DNA from: Streptomyces sp. NBC_01451
GTDB taxonomy: Bacteria; Actinomycetota; Actinomycetes; Streptomycetales; Streptomycetaceae
Assembly (NCBI RefSeq): GCF_036227485.1
Contig: NZ_CP109479.1
Coordinates: forward strand, 1,736,001-1,800,000
Length of the DNA stretch: 64,000 nucleotides
Direction: 5' to 3'
Shown: positions 56,412 to 64,000 of the stretch, piece by piece
How positions within the stretch are numbered: position 1 is the first letter of the stretch
Layout of the letters: every line of letters begins with the position of its first letter
Made by a program: the position numbers and the translations under genes
Notes under the pieces: generated by a model
Told to the model about the DNA's origin: nothing
Seen by the model: only the letters and a program-made list of their open reading frames with translations
Database searches by the model: none

Positions 56412-57301
56412 CCGTCCTGGCCACGCCCGCCACCACCCGGCCCACCGCCGACCCGGCCACCGACCGGGCCACCGCGCCCCGCCGCTCCCTCTCCCGGCCG
56501 CTGCTCTACGGCGCTCTGGTGCTGTGCGCCCTGCTGACCCTGCTCCCGTTCGTGTGGGTGGTCGGCGGTTCGCTGCGCAGCCTCGCCGAGATCCGCTCCG
56601 ACCCCGGTGCCTGGGTCCCGCACCACGTCACCCTCGACAACTTCACCCGGCTGTTCCGGACCGCCGGTTTCGGGCGGTTCCTCGTCAACAGCGTGGTGGT
56701 CGCGGCCCTCGTGGTCGCCGGCAACATCGTGGCCGCGTCGGCGGCCGGGTACGCGCTGGCCAAGCTCGACTTCGCGGGCCGGCGGGTCGCGTTCGGCGCG
56801 GTCATGGCGGCGATGATGGTCCCGTTCAGCACGGTGTTCGTCACCCAGTTCGTACTCACCGTGGACATGGGACTCGCCGACACCCTGACCGGTATCGCCC
56901 TGCCGGGTGTTGCGCTGCCGCTGTCGGTGTTCATCATGCGGCAGTACGCGATGTCCATCCCCGACGAGTTGCTGGAGGCGGCACGCATCGACGGCGCGGG
57001 CGAGTTCCGGATCTTCTTCCGGATCTTCCTGCCGCTGGCCGGACCAGCCGTCGCGACGATCACGATCATGTCGTTCCTCTCGTCGTGGAACAACTTCATC
57101 TGGCCGCTCATCGTCGCCCAGAGCATGGACACCTACACGCTCCCGGTCGGCCTCGCCGCGACCAGCCAGGCAGCCGCCCACGTCACCGACTACGGGCTGC
57201 TGCTCGCCGGCGCGATCGTCGTCATGCTGCCGGTGCTGGTGCTCTTCCTGTTCCTCCAGCGCTACTTCGTTCAGGGCATCTCCGGATCGGGAATGCGGTG
57301 A
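56408..57301 (+). CDS. Sugar ABC transporter permease (MalG-like)
   Basis: A 297-residue permease with six predicted spans (LYGALVLCALLTLLPFVWVVG onward) and the EAA loop DELLEAARIDGAGEFRIFFRIFLPLAGPA. It pairs with the preceding permease, with which it overlaps by ATGA. Its stop overlaps the GTG of the carboxylesterase gene (GTGA), placing the esterase in the same operon. Confidence 0.92.
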   Translation: MTVLATPATTRPTADPATDRATAPRRSLSRPLLYGALVLCALLTLLPFVWVVGGSLRSLAEIRSDPGAWVPHHVTLDNFTRLFRTAGFGRFLVNSVVVAALVVAGNIVAASAAGYALAKLDFAGRRVAFGAVMAAMMVPFSTVFVTQFVLTVDMGLADTLTGIALPGVALPLSVFIMRQYAMSIPDELLEAARIDGAGEFRIFFRIFLPLAGPAVATITIMSFLSSWNNFIWPLIVAQSMDTYTLPVGLAATSQAAAHVTDYGLLLAGAIVVMLPVLVLFLFLQRYFVQGISGSGMR

Positions 57302-58743
57302 CCCCCATGGACCGCACCGCCGGCACCACCGGCATCCCGGTCACCGTCCACGCCCCCGCCGGCCCGGTCGTCGGCCGCCGCACCGGCTCCGTGCGGCGCT
57401 TCCTGGGCATCCCGTACGCCCAACCACCCACCGGTGCACGGCGGTTCGCGGTGCCGGTCCGGCGCGGCCGGTTCCCGGAGCCGTTCGACGCGTCCCGGCA
57501 CGGGCCCACCTCGCAACGCGTGCCGCTGTTCGCCACGACCACGGTGCCCGAGCCGTCGGTGCCTGGCGACGACATCCTGAACCTGTCCGTCGTCGCTCCC
57601 GCACCGGCCGCCGGGCCCGCGACACCCTGCCCGGTCCTGGTGTGGGTCCACGGCGGCGGCTTCCTCGGGGGCAGCCCGGCGAGTCCGTGGTACGACGGCC
57701 GTTCCTTCGCCCGGGCCGGAGTCGTCTGCGTCACCGTCGGCTACCGGCTCGGCGTCGACGGATTCGCCCCGCTGGACGGCGTACCGACGAACCTCGGGCT
57801 GCGCGACCTGCTGCTCGCGCTGGACTGGGTCCAGGAGAACATCGCCGCGTTCGGCGGTGATCCGGGCCGGGTCACCCTCGCCGGCCAGTCGGCCGGGGGC
57901 GCGGCGGTGCTCGCGCTGCTCTCGTCGCCTGCTGCCGACGGCCTTTTCCGGCGTGCGGTCAGCCTGTCCGGCGTCCTTGTCGAAGGGGAGCGGGAACCGG
58001 CCCGGCGGTTCGTCCAACGGCTCGGTGAGCGGGTCGGGGTGCCGCTCTCGCGGGCCGGATTCGGCAGCCGCACAGTGGAGCGGCTCCAGCGGGCCGTCAT
58101 CGGCCTGCGGGACGAACTCGACGACGGCACAATCCCGTTGGGCCCGGTCATCGGCGACGACATCCTGCCCGTGCCGATTGCCGAAGGACTCGCCGGGCAC
58201 GGGCACGACGTACCTCTGCTGCTCGGGGCGACGGGCGACGAGTTCGACTGCGGTGCCGCGCCGGAGAACCCGCACCCGAGCCCGTACGGCCCGGCCGAAC
58301 TCGCCGCCGCCCGCGCGGCGGGCACCCGGGTGACGGACACCCTGTTCCGGGCCGCCTGCCCGCGCGTGGCGGCCTCGCGCCGTGACGCCGGTGCGGGGAC
58401 CTGGCTGTACTCCTTCGAGTGGCCCTCCCCCGTGCTCGGCGGGGCCGGGCACTGTGTGGACATCCCGTTCTTCTTCGGCCTGCTGGACGCGCCGGGCAGC
58501 GCGCGGGCGCTCGGCCCGTGCCCGCCCGCGGAGTTGGCCGCCGCGATGCACGCCGATCTGGTCGGCTTCGTCCACGGCCGGGAGCCGGAGTGGGCGCGGG
58601 CGACCGGTGGGGCCGGTGATCCGGCGCGCGAGTACGGTCGGCCGGACGCACCCCTCGTCGCCGACACCACGGGCGTGTTCGACCCCGTCGTACGCACCGC
58701 ACCCTCCGCACGGGCCGGGTCCGGGGTGGTGGAAGGGTGCTGA
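57298..58743 (+). CDS. Type-B carboxylesterase/lipase family hydrolase
   Basis: A 481-residue alpha/beta hydrolase. RRFLGIPYAQPPTGARRF is the family N-terminus, VWVHGGGFLGGSP the oxyanion region, and LAGQSAGGAAVL contains the nucleophile serine near residue 198. A histidine in GAGHCVDIPFFFG near residue 385 completes the triad. There is no signal peptide, so it is cytoplasmic, and it may de-esterify an imported sugar ester. An ATG nine bases later is an alternative start. It is translationally coupled to the permease. Confidence 0.88.
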   Translation: MTPMDRTAGTTGIPVTVHAPAGPVVGRRTGSVRRFLGIPYAQPPTGARRFAVPVRRGRFPEPFDASRHGPTSQRVPLFATTTVPEPSVPGDDILNLSVVAPAPAAGPATPCPVLVWVHGGGFLGGSPASPWYDGRSFARAGVVCVTVGYRLGVDGFAPLDGVPTNLGLRDLLLALDWVQENIAAFGGDPGRVTLAGQSAGGAAVLALLSSPAADGLFRRAVSLSGVLVEGEREPARRFVQRLGERVGVPLSRAGFGSRTVERLQRAVIGLRDELDDGTIPLGPVIGDDILPVPIAEGLAGHGHDVPLLLGATGDEFDCGAAPENPHPSPYGPAELAAARAAGTRVTDTLFRAACPRVAASRRDAGAGTWLYSFEWPSPVLGGAGHCVDIPFFFGLLDAPGSARALGPCPPAELAAAMHADLVGFVHGREPEWARATGGAGDPAREYGRPDAPLVADTTGVFDPVVRTAPSARAGSGVVEGC

Positions 58744-59900
58744 TGTCCGGGGCGAACGGAATGAACGGCCTGAACCAGAGCGCCGTCCGGCGCGTCAACA
58801 CCTCTGTGATCCTGCGGGCGTTGGCGGTGTCGGCCGAACCGATGACGTTGACGGCGCTCGCCGAACGGGCCGGTCTCTCGCGCCGCACCATCGAACTCAT
58901 CCTGGACTCGCTCGTCGAGGCGGGCTGGGTGACGGAGCTGGAGCGCGTGCCGACCAGCGGGGGTGCGGGCCGTCCCGCCCGGCGGTACGAACTGCGGGCC
59001 GAACACGCCCTGTTGGCGGCTGCGCAGATCACCACCTCGGGTGCCTCGGCGGTCGTCGCCGATGTGCGCGGACGCATCCTCGGCCGGGCCCACGGGCCGC
59101 TGCGCGCCTACCTGGATCCGCAGGTCACGCTCGACGACGTCGCCGCGCTGGTGCTGGAGGCGCTCGACGACGCGGGCGGGTCCGCGGACCGTCTGCGCGC
59201 CGGTGCGGTCGCGGGCCTCGGTGCCATCGACGACGACGGAGTCGTACGCCGGCTCGTCCACACGACGCGCTGGGAAGGCGTGAACCTGCCCGAAGAGCTC
59301 GGGCGACGCATCCGGGTGCCGTGGTTCGCGGACAACGACTCCAACCTCGGTGCGCTCGCGGAGCGTTGGCGCGGTGTGGCCAGCGACCACGACAACGTCG
59401 TGTGGGCGGTGCTCGGGAACCGGACCGGTCTCGGCATTCTCATCCGGGGTGACGTGCACCGGGGTCTCGACGGCGCCGCGGGGGAGATCATCGAGGTGGC
59501 CTCGATCCCGGTCGGCTCGGTCGAGAACCGCCCGGTGGCCTGGCTCACCTCACCGGAGCCCGCCCAACGCGCGGTCGCACTCGGCCGGTTCGAGGCGGCC
59601 CGTGAGGGGGACGCCACCGCGCTCGCCGAGGTCGACGAGCTCGTGGAGAACATCGCGTCGATCCTCACGACCCTGTCGTGGACGGTCGCGCCGTCCCTCA
59701 TCGTGCTCGGCGGCGGTCTGGAGGACGCGGCCGACGTGCTGCTGCCCCGGGTTCGCGCCGCACTGCGCCGCGCCCGCACCCCGGCCGTCGAACTGCGTGC
59801 CACGATCCTGGGCCGCGACGCGCCTCTCGTCGGCGCCGTCAAGCTGGCTCTGGACCGTGTGGACACCGAGCTGTTCGGCCCCCTCGTCCCCAGCGCGTGA
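58743..59900 (+). CDS. ROK-family transcriptional regulator
   Basis: A 385-residue ROK repressor. The N-terminal winged HTH is NTSVILRALAVSAEPMTL...LAERAGLSRRTIELILDSLV, and the C-terminal ROK sugar-binding fold includes WFADNDSNLGALAERW and GLDGAAGEIIE. The cysteine-rich zinc motif of catalytic ROK kinases was not found, consistent with a regulator rather than a kinase. Its ATG overlaps the esterase stop (TGATG). It probably controls the sugar-uptake and oxidation genes around it. Confidence 0.88.
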   Translation: MSGANGMNGLNQSAVRRVNTSVILRALAVSAEPMTLTALAERAGLSRRTIELILDSLVEAGWVTELERVPTSGGAGRPARRYELRAEHALLAAAQITTSGASAVVADVRGRILGRAHGPLRAYLDPQVTLDDVAALVLEALDDAGGSADRLRAGAVAGLGAIDDDGVVRRLVHTTRWEGVNLPEELGRRIRVPWFADNDSNLGALAERWRGVASDHDNVVWAVLGNRTGLGILIRGDVHRGLDGAAGEIIEVASIPVGSVENRPVAWLTSPEPAQRAVALGRFEAAREGDATALAEVDELVENIASILTTLSWTVAPSLIVLGGGLEDAADVLLPRVRAALRRARTPAVELRATILGRDAPLVGAVKLALDRVDTELFGPLVPSA

Positions 59901-59956
59901 CCCCGCGCGCCTCCCCCTCCCGGCACCGACAGCGGTACAAGACATGGAGTTTCACT

Positions 59957-61486
59957 GTGACCGACACCCCCCACACCGATGTCCTCGTCGTCGGCAGCGG
60001 CATCATGGGAGCCGTCGTGGCCCGGCTGCTGCGGGACACCGACCCGACGCTGCGCATCACGATGGTCGACGGCGGCGAGGCGATCGGCACGGCCCCCGGT
60101 GTGCACCTGCACGACGTCGACGACCCCGTCCTGTGGGAGCGCTACAACGACCGGGTCACCACCGGCATCCAGGGCATGTACACGGGTGCCGAGGTGGTGC
60201 GGGAGGTCGCCGGCGGCCTCGGCGAGCTGATGCCCGGCATGTTCCACGCGCTGGCGTTCGGCGAGGACGCCGAGGCGATGCCCGCGACGGCGCTCGCGTG
60301 GAACGCGGGCGGCATGGGGGTGCACTGGACCGCCGCGACGCCGTGGCCCGGCGGTGACGAGGTGTTCGACTTCGGCGACCCGGCCGGCTGGGCGGCCGAT
60401 CTGGCCACCGCCCACCGGATACTCGCGGTCGAACCCGCCCCGATCGGCCCCACGGAGGTCGGCGAACTGGTCCTCGACGTACTGCGCCGACGCTACGAGG
60501 GCACCGGACCGTACGACCGGCGCCCGCAGCCCATGCCCATGGCGGTCGGCGTGCCGGCCTCGGGCCCGCTCCCGCGCACCGCCCCGGGGACGATCCTCCC
60601 CGTGCTCGCGACGGGCGGCGACCCCGCGTTCACCCTGGTCACCGGCACCCTCGTGACCTCGCTCATCGTGTCGTCGGACGGCCGGGTCGGCGGCGCCCGG
60701 CTGCGGCGTGTCGCCGACGGCACCGAGTCCGAACTGCGCGCCGACAGCGTGGTGGTGTGCGCCGACGCGCTGCGCACCCCCCAGTTGCTGTTCGCCTCGG
60801 GCATCCGCCCGGACGCCCTGGGCCGGTATCTCAACGAGCACGCCTTCGTCACCGCCCGGGTGCTGCTCGACCTCGACCGGTTCGGCATCGGCCTCGACGC
60901 CCTGCCGCTCCCCCGCGTCGGCGAGTTCTGCACGGACTCGCTCTGGCTGCCCCAGAACGGGCCGGCCCAGCCGTTCCACGGCCAGATCATGGACAGGACG
61001 TACGTGGACGACGAAGGCCGCCCTCTCGCACACTCCGTGGGCCTCGCGCTGTACACGCCCGTGGAGTCTCGGCCCGAGAACCGGCTCGTGTTCTCGGAGT
61101 CGGCCACCGACCTCGCCGGACTGCCCCGGATCGGCGTCGAGTTCGCCTACTCCGACGCCGACCGGGCACTCATCGGGCGTGCGCTGTCCGAAGTCCGGTC
61201 GATCGCGGCGGAGTTCGGCCCGTTCGATCCGGAGACCGAGTCGGCGCTGCTCCCGCCGGGCTCGTCACTGCACCTGACCGGGACGGTCCGCTCCGGCGCC
61301 GCCGACGACGGCACCAGTGTGTGCGGCCCGGACGGCAGGGTGTGGGGTTTCGACAACCTGTACCTCGCCGGCAACGGCGTGATACCCACCTCGATGGCCG
61401 CCAACGTCACGCTCACGGGCGCGGTGACGGCCGTACGGGCGGCCCGAGCCGTCACCGCGCACCGCGCCGCGCTCGCCGCACACTGA
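59957..61486 (+). CDS. GMC oxidoreductase, pyranose-oxidase-like
   Basis: A 509-residue GMC flavoenzyme beginning VLVVGSGIMGAVVARLL, with AWNAGGMGVHWTAATPWP near residue 115, close to the FAD-flavinylation region of pyranose 2-oxidases, and the C-terminal LYLAGNGVIPTSMAANVTLT. Enzymes of this type oxidise C2 or C3 of a free or glycosidic pyranose. Together with a sugar isomerase-like protein and a sugar ABC importer, oxidation of an imported sugar is likely. The GTG follows GGAG with seven-base spacing. Confidence 0.85.
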   Translation: MTDTPHTDVLVVGSGIMGAVVARLLRDTDPTLRITMVDGGEAIGTAPGVHLHDVDDPVLWERYNDRVTTGIQGMYTGAEVVREVAGGLGELMPGMFHALAFGEDAEAMPATALAWNAGGMGVHWTAATPWPGGDEVFDFGDPAGWAADLATAHRILAVEPAPIGPTEVGELVLDVLRRRYEGTGPYDRRPQPMPMAVGVPASGPLPRTAPGTILPVLATGGDPAFTLVTGTLVTSLIVSSDGRVGGARLRRVADGTESELRADSVVVCADALRTPQLLFASGIRPDALGRYLNEHAFVTARVLLDLDRFGIGLDALPLPRVGEFCTDSLWLPQNGPAQPFHGQIMDRTYVDDEGRPLAHSVGLALYTPVESRPENRLVFSESATDLAGLPRIGVEFAYSDADRALIGRALSEVRSIAAEFGPFDPETESALLPPGSSLHLTGTVRSGAADDGTSVCGPDGRVWGFDNLYLAGNGVIPTSMAANVTLTGAVTAVRAARAVTAHRAALAAH

Positions 61487-61525
61487 ACCTCCGCCGAACG
61501 TTTTGGCCTGCAAGGGAGTTGGAAC

Positions 61526-62134
61526 ATGATCGAGATCGCGAAGGAATACCGGGTGGCCCTGCCGGCCTGGATCGACGACGAGTTGGCCGACGTGCCGTCC
61601 GTCGTCCCGGACCGCGACGACCGGATGCGCCTCGTGCACCGTCTCGCGGACCGCAACTGGCGTGAGGGCAACGGCGGTCCGTTCGCGGCGCTCGTCGCCG
61701 AGCAGGACACCGGCCGGATCGTCTCGGTCGGGGTGAACGTCGTCCTCGCCTCCGGTGTCTCCAGCGCGCATGCCGAGGTCGTCGCGCTCGGGCTGGCCCA
61801 GACGGCCGTCGGCGGCTGGGACCTGGGCGCCGAGGGGCTGGCGGCGCACGAGCTGGTCGTCAACTGGCGTCCGTGCGTGCAGTGTTACGGAGCGACCATG
61901 TGGTCCGGGGTGCGTGGTCTGGTGGTCGCGGGCGAGGGACCGGAGCTGGAGGAGATCACCACGTTCGACGAGGGCCCGCTCGGCGCGGACTGGGCCGAGC
62001 AGTTCGAGTCGCGCGGTATCAAGGTCGTACAGGACGTGCTGCGGGAGGAGGCGCTCGCCGTGTTCCGGAACTACCGGGCCGCGGTGGACGCCGACAACGT
62101 CGTCGTCTACAACGCCCGCGGGGGTGGGGAGTGA
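61526..62134 (+). CDS. Cytidine/guanine-deaminase-fold protein
   Basis: A 202-residue zinc deaminase-like protein. The zinc site is SSAHAEVVAL (His and the catalytic Glu) and WRPCVQCYGA (PCxxC). GGPFAALVAEQDTGRIVSVG is the family's preceding strand-loop. The fold deaminates cytosine, guanine, adenosine or related rings; here it lies in a sugar operon, so its substrate may be an amino or imino sugar product or simply a nucleobase. It is coupled to the following gene by a GTGA overlap. The ATG follows AAGGGAGTTGGAAC. Confidence 0.88.
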   Translation: MIEIAKEYRVALPAWIDDELADVPSVVPDRDDRMRLVHRLADRNWREGNGGPFAALVAEQDTGRIVSVGVNVVLASGVSSAHAEVVALGLAQTAVGGWDLGAEGLAAHELVVNWRPCVQCYGATMWSGVRGLVVAGEGPELEEITTFDEGPLGADWAEQFESRGIKVVQDVLREEALAVFRNYRAAVDADNVVVYNARGGGE

Positions 62135-63081
62135 CTCCGCCGCCCGGCACCGCCGCCGAACCGCGCTTCGCCACCGATGTCATCACCTTCTACCACCCGG
62201 CCTTCTGGGGCCTCGAATCCGCTGACGCGGTAAGAGAGTTGGCCTTCGTCGATGCCGGGGCTTTCTGGGGACGGACACTGGACGCGCTGGCCGAGGCCGG
62301 TGTCACCGGTGTCGAGCTGACCTTCGCGCCCGGGGACATCGAGTCGGCCCTGCGCGCCTTCGGCAGCGCGTCCTCGTTCCGGCGCGCGCTGGAGGCCCGG
62401 GGGCTGAGCGTCGTGAGCGCCTTCGTCGCCGGGAGCGACGCCCCGGACTGGCGACAGGGCGACAACCTGTCCACGATCGTCGCCGACGCCGAGCGACGCG
62501 CGGCCTTCCTCGCCGATGCCGGAGCGGACCTCCTGGTCACCGGGCTGCCCATGCGGACGACGTTCGGGACGCGTCCGCCCTTCTTCGTCGACGCCGCGTA
62601 CATGTCCCGGATGGCCGACATCGCCCACGCGGTCGGTGACGCGGTCGCCGCACACGGCGTACGGCTCGCCTTCCACACGGAGTCCAACAGCACGCTCTGG
62701 TACGAGCGGGACATCGACCTGTTCATGGCGCTGACCGACCCCCGCTATGTGTGGCTGTGCCCGGACTCGTGCCACATCGCGCTCGGCGGCGGGGACCCGG
62801 TGGCCGTCGCGCGACGCCACGCACAGCGGATCGCGCTGGCGCACTGGAAGGACGCGGTCGGGCCGATCGACGTCGAACTCACCATTGACGACACGGTGTT
62901 CGCCCAGCAGCAGCCCTACATGACCGAACTGGGCACGGGCATCGTGGACTGGCGGGGCTGGGCCGACGCGATGTCCCGCACACCCGGCGCCGGCACGGTA
63001 CTCATCGAGCTGGACGAGGCCCCGGACCCCGTGGCGGCACTCCGGGCGGGGGTGGCTGTCGCGCGGAGTGCCCGGGGGTGA
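62131..63081 (+). CDS. Sugar phosphate isomerase/epimerase-family TIM-barrel protein
   Basis: A 316-residue xylose-isomerase-like TIM barrel. Candidate metal ligands are in GVTGVELTFAPGD, RLAFHTESNS, LCPDSCHIALGG, IALAHWKD and TVLIELDEAPDP. It is only distantly similar to the barrel of the cyclitol cassette. Family members partner with GMC sugar oxidases in pathways that cleave 3-keto-glycosides (C-glycoside deglycosidases). The coupling to the deaminase gene and the nearby GMC gene support a keto-sugar substrate. The GTG overlaps the previous stop. Confidence 0.85.
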   Translation: MTPPPGTAAEPRFATDVITFYHPAFWGLESADAVRELAFVDAGAFWGRTLDALAEAGVTGVELTFAPGDIESALRAFGSASSFRRALEARGLSVVSAFVAGSDAPDWRQGDNLSTIVADAERRAAFLADAGADLLVTGLPMRTTFGTRPPFFVDAAYMSRMADIAHAVGDAVAAHGVRLAFHTESNSTLWYERDIDLFMALTDPRYVWLCPDSCHIALGGGDPVAVARRHAQRIALAHWKDAVGPIDVELTIDDTVFAQQQPYMTELGTGIVDWRGWADAMSRTPGAGTVLIELDEAPDPVAALRAGVAVARSARG

Positions 63082-63093
63082 TCGGCCGCCCCG

Positions 63094-63777
63094 TCATCCC
63101 TCGAACCGGTAGCCCGTCCCCGGCTCGGTGATCAGGTGGCGCGGGTGTGCGGGGTCCGACTCCAGTTTGCGGCGGAGCCGGGCCATGTGGACGCGCAGGT
63201 GGTTGGACCTGCTGGGCCGGGCGGCGCCCCACACCTCCTGGAGCAGGCGACTGCGGCTGACGAGACGCCCCGGGTTGGTCACCAGGATCTCCAGCAGATG
63301 CCATTCGGTGGGGGTGAGGCTGATGTCCCGGCCCGCCCGGGTGGCCCTCCTGGCGCGCAGGTCGATGACGAAGTCGTCGGTCGTGACGACCGTCGTGCCG
63401 GGTGCGAGCGGGCCCTCCTCCGTGCGGCGGACGGCGGCGCGCAGCCTGGCCAGGAGTTCGTCCATGCCGAACGGCTTGGTGAGGTAGTCGTCGGCGCCCG
63501 CGTCCAGCGCCGCCGCCTTCTCGTCGGACGACCGGCGCGCGGACAGGACGAGGATCGGTACGCGGCTCCAGCCGCGCAGCGCCCTGATGACATCGACGCC
63601 GTCCATGTCGGGCAGCCCCAGGTCCAGCAGCACGACGTCCGGCCGGCGGGCCGCCGCCAGCCGGAGGGCCGTGGTGCCGTCGGGCGCCGCGTCCACTCCG
63701 TACTGGCGTGCGCGCATGTTGATCACGAGTGCTCGTACGAGCTGGGGGTCGTCTTCCACGACCAGCACCCGGGTCAT
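63094..63777 (-). CDS. kdpE: KdpE-like OmpR-family response regulator
   Basis: A 227-residue response regulator. The receiver holds LVVEDDPQLVRAL, the phospho-acceptor Asp in VVLLDLGLPDMDG and the lysine in DDYLTKPFG. The C-terminal winged helix is TEWHLLEILVTNPGRLVSRSRLLQEVWG to GTGYRFEG. It begins about 7 bases behind the KdpC stop, so it is in the kdp operon, which governs high-affinity K+ uptake. The usual sensor kinase gene kdpD is absent between them and does not follow. A GTG at 63780 is an alternative start. Confidence 0.9.
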   Translation of the reverse strand: MTRVLVVEDDPQLVRALVINMRARQYGVDAAPDGTTALRLAAARRPDVVLLDLGLPDMDGVDVIRALRGWSRVPILVLSARRSSDEKAAALDAGADDYLTKPFGMDELLARLRAAVRRTEEGPLAPGTTVVTTDDFVIDLRARRATRAGRDISLTPTEWHLLEILVTNPGRLVSRSRLLQEVWGAARPSRSNHLRVHMARLRRKLESDPAHPRHLITEPGTGYRFEG

Positions 63778-63784
63778 CACCGAA

Positions 63785-64000
63785 TCACTGACCCCTGATC
63801 AGTTCCCTGAGCGCGATGTTGAGCTCCAGGACGTTGACCCGGGGCTCACCGATGAACCCGAGGGTGCGGCCCTCCGTGTGGTCGTCGACCAGCTTCCGTA
63901 CCCGGGCGACGGACAGGCCGTCGCGCTCGGCGATCCGGTGGACCTGGAGGTCGGCGTAGGCCGGGGAGATGTCCGGGTCCAGGCCGGAGCCGGAGGACGT
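63785..64000 (-). CDS. kdpC: KdpC, potassium-transporting ATPase subunit C, C-terminal 71 residues
   Basis: The visible C-terminus reads [20 protein letters not shown], then [15 protein letters not shown] and [17 protein letters not shown]. This is the strongly conserved end of KdpC, the subunit that stabilises the K+-transporting KdpFABC complex in the membrane. The gene enters from the right edge of the window and is followed at once by kdpE. Confidence 0.95.
   Translation of the reverse strand, partial: TSSGSGLDPDISPAYADLQVHRIAERDGLSVARVRKLVDDHTEGRTLGFIGEPRVNVLELNIALRELIRGQ

Overview
The window is chromosomal Streptomyces-type actinobacterial DNA: about 70% GC with strong GC bias at third codon positions, GTG starts, many ATGA/GTGA stop-start overlaps, long inverted-repeat terminators without T-tracts, and typical families (LAL and GAF-LuxR regulators, ANTAR, ROK, Kdp). 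No rRNA, tRNA, insertion sequence, phage or CRISPR array was found.

Layout. (1) 1-10826 is housekeeping and catabolic: 3' part of gcl (glyoxylate carboligase), a zinc-ribbon protein, a GNAT, two coupled acyl-CoA synthetases divergent from a GAF-LuxR regulator, a large LAL regulator and a secreted trypsin. (2) About 10.9-43.3 kb is an accessory biosynthetic gene cluster. One end holds a 2OG-Fe(II) oxygenase and an operon of two ATP-grasp ligases, an MFS exporter, a class II glutamine-amidotransferase-like hydrolase and a glutamine-synthetase-like ligase. The middle holds an APH-type kinase and an aminocyclitol cassette (2-deoxy-scyllo-inosose synthase-like enzyme, SDR, DegT/StrS aminotransferase, TIM-barrel isomerase), then GalE, a second SDR, an aldo/keto reductase, an alditol-oxidase-like FAD enzyme, a MATE pump, a GT2, an unusual NodB deacetylase fusion and a PhyH oxygenase. 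The other end holds a regulatory pair and an operon for a polyprenyl-phosphate-type GT2, an FAD oxidoreductase, a class III aminotransferase, a small protein and a GMC oxidoreductase. (3) 43.7-53.8 kb: sugar MFS and GH35 beta-galactosidase behind a LacI-type palindrome, a GAF-ANTAR protein, a P450, and a MoxR/VWA-type ATPase cassette. (4) 54.1-63.1 kb: sugar ABC importer (binding-protein gene frameshifted as written), carboxylesterase, ROK regulator, GMC oxidoreductase, deaminase-fold protein and isomerase. (5) 63.1-64.0 kb: KdpE and the end of KdpC.

The most striking system is at 35118-36894. A 70-residue secreted-peptide precursor carries three copies of the tetrapeptide IDWP, the last forming its exact C-terminus. 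It is divergent from an XRE-HTH plus TPR-like regulator, the architecture of RRNPP peptide quorum sensing. The repeated heptamer TTGGCAA (or TTGCCWA on the other strand), often as dyads TTGGCAA-N4/5-TTGCCTA, lies in front of both regulatory genes and in five other cluster promoter regions between 13.2 and 37.5 kb. I infer a peptide-responsive regulon that drives synthesis of a hybrid aminocyclitol/amino-acid product. This is read from sequence only and is untested.
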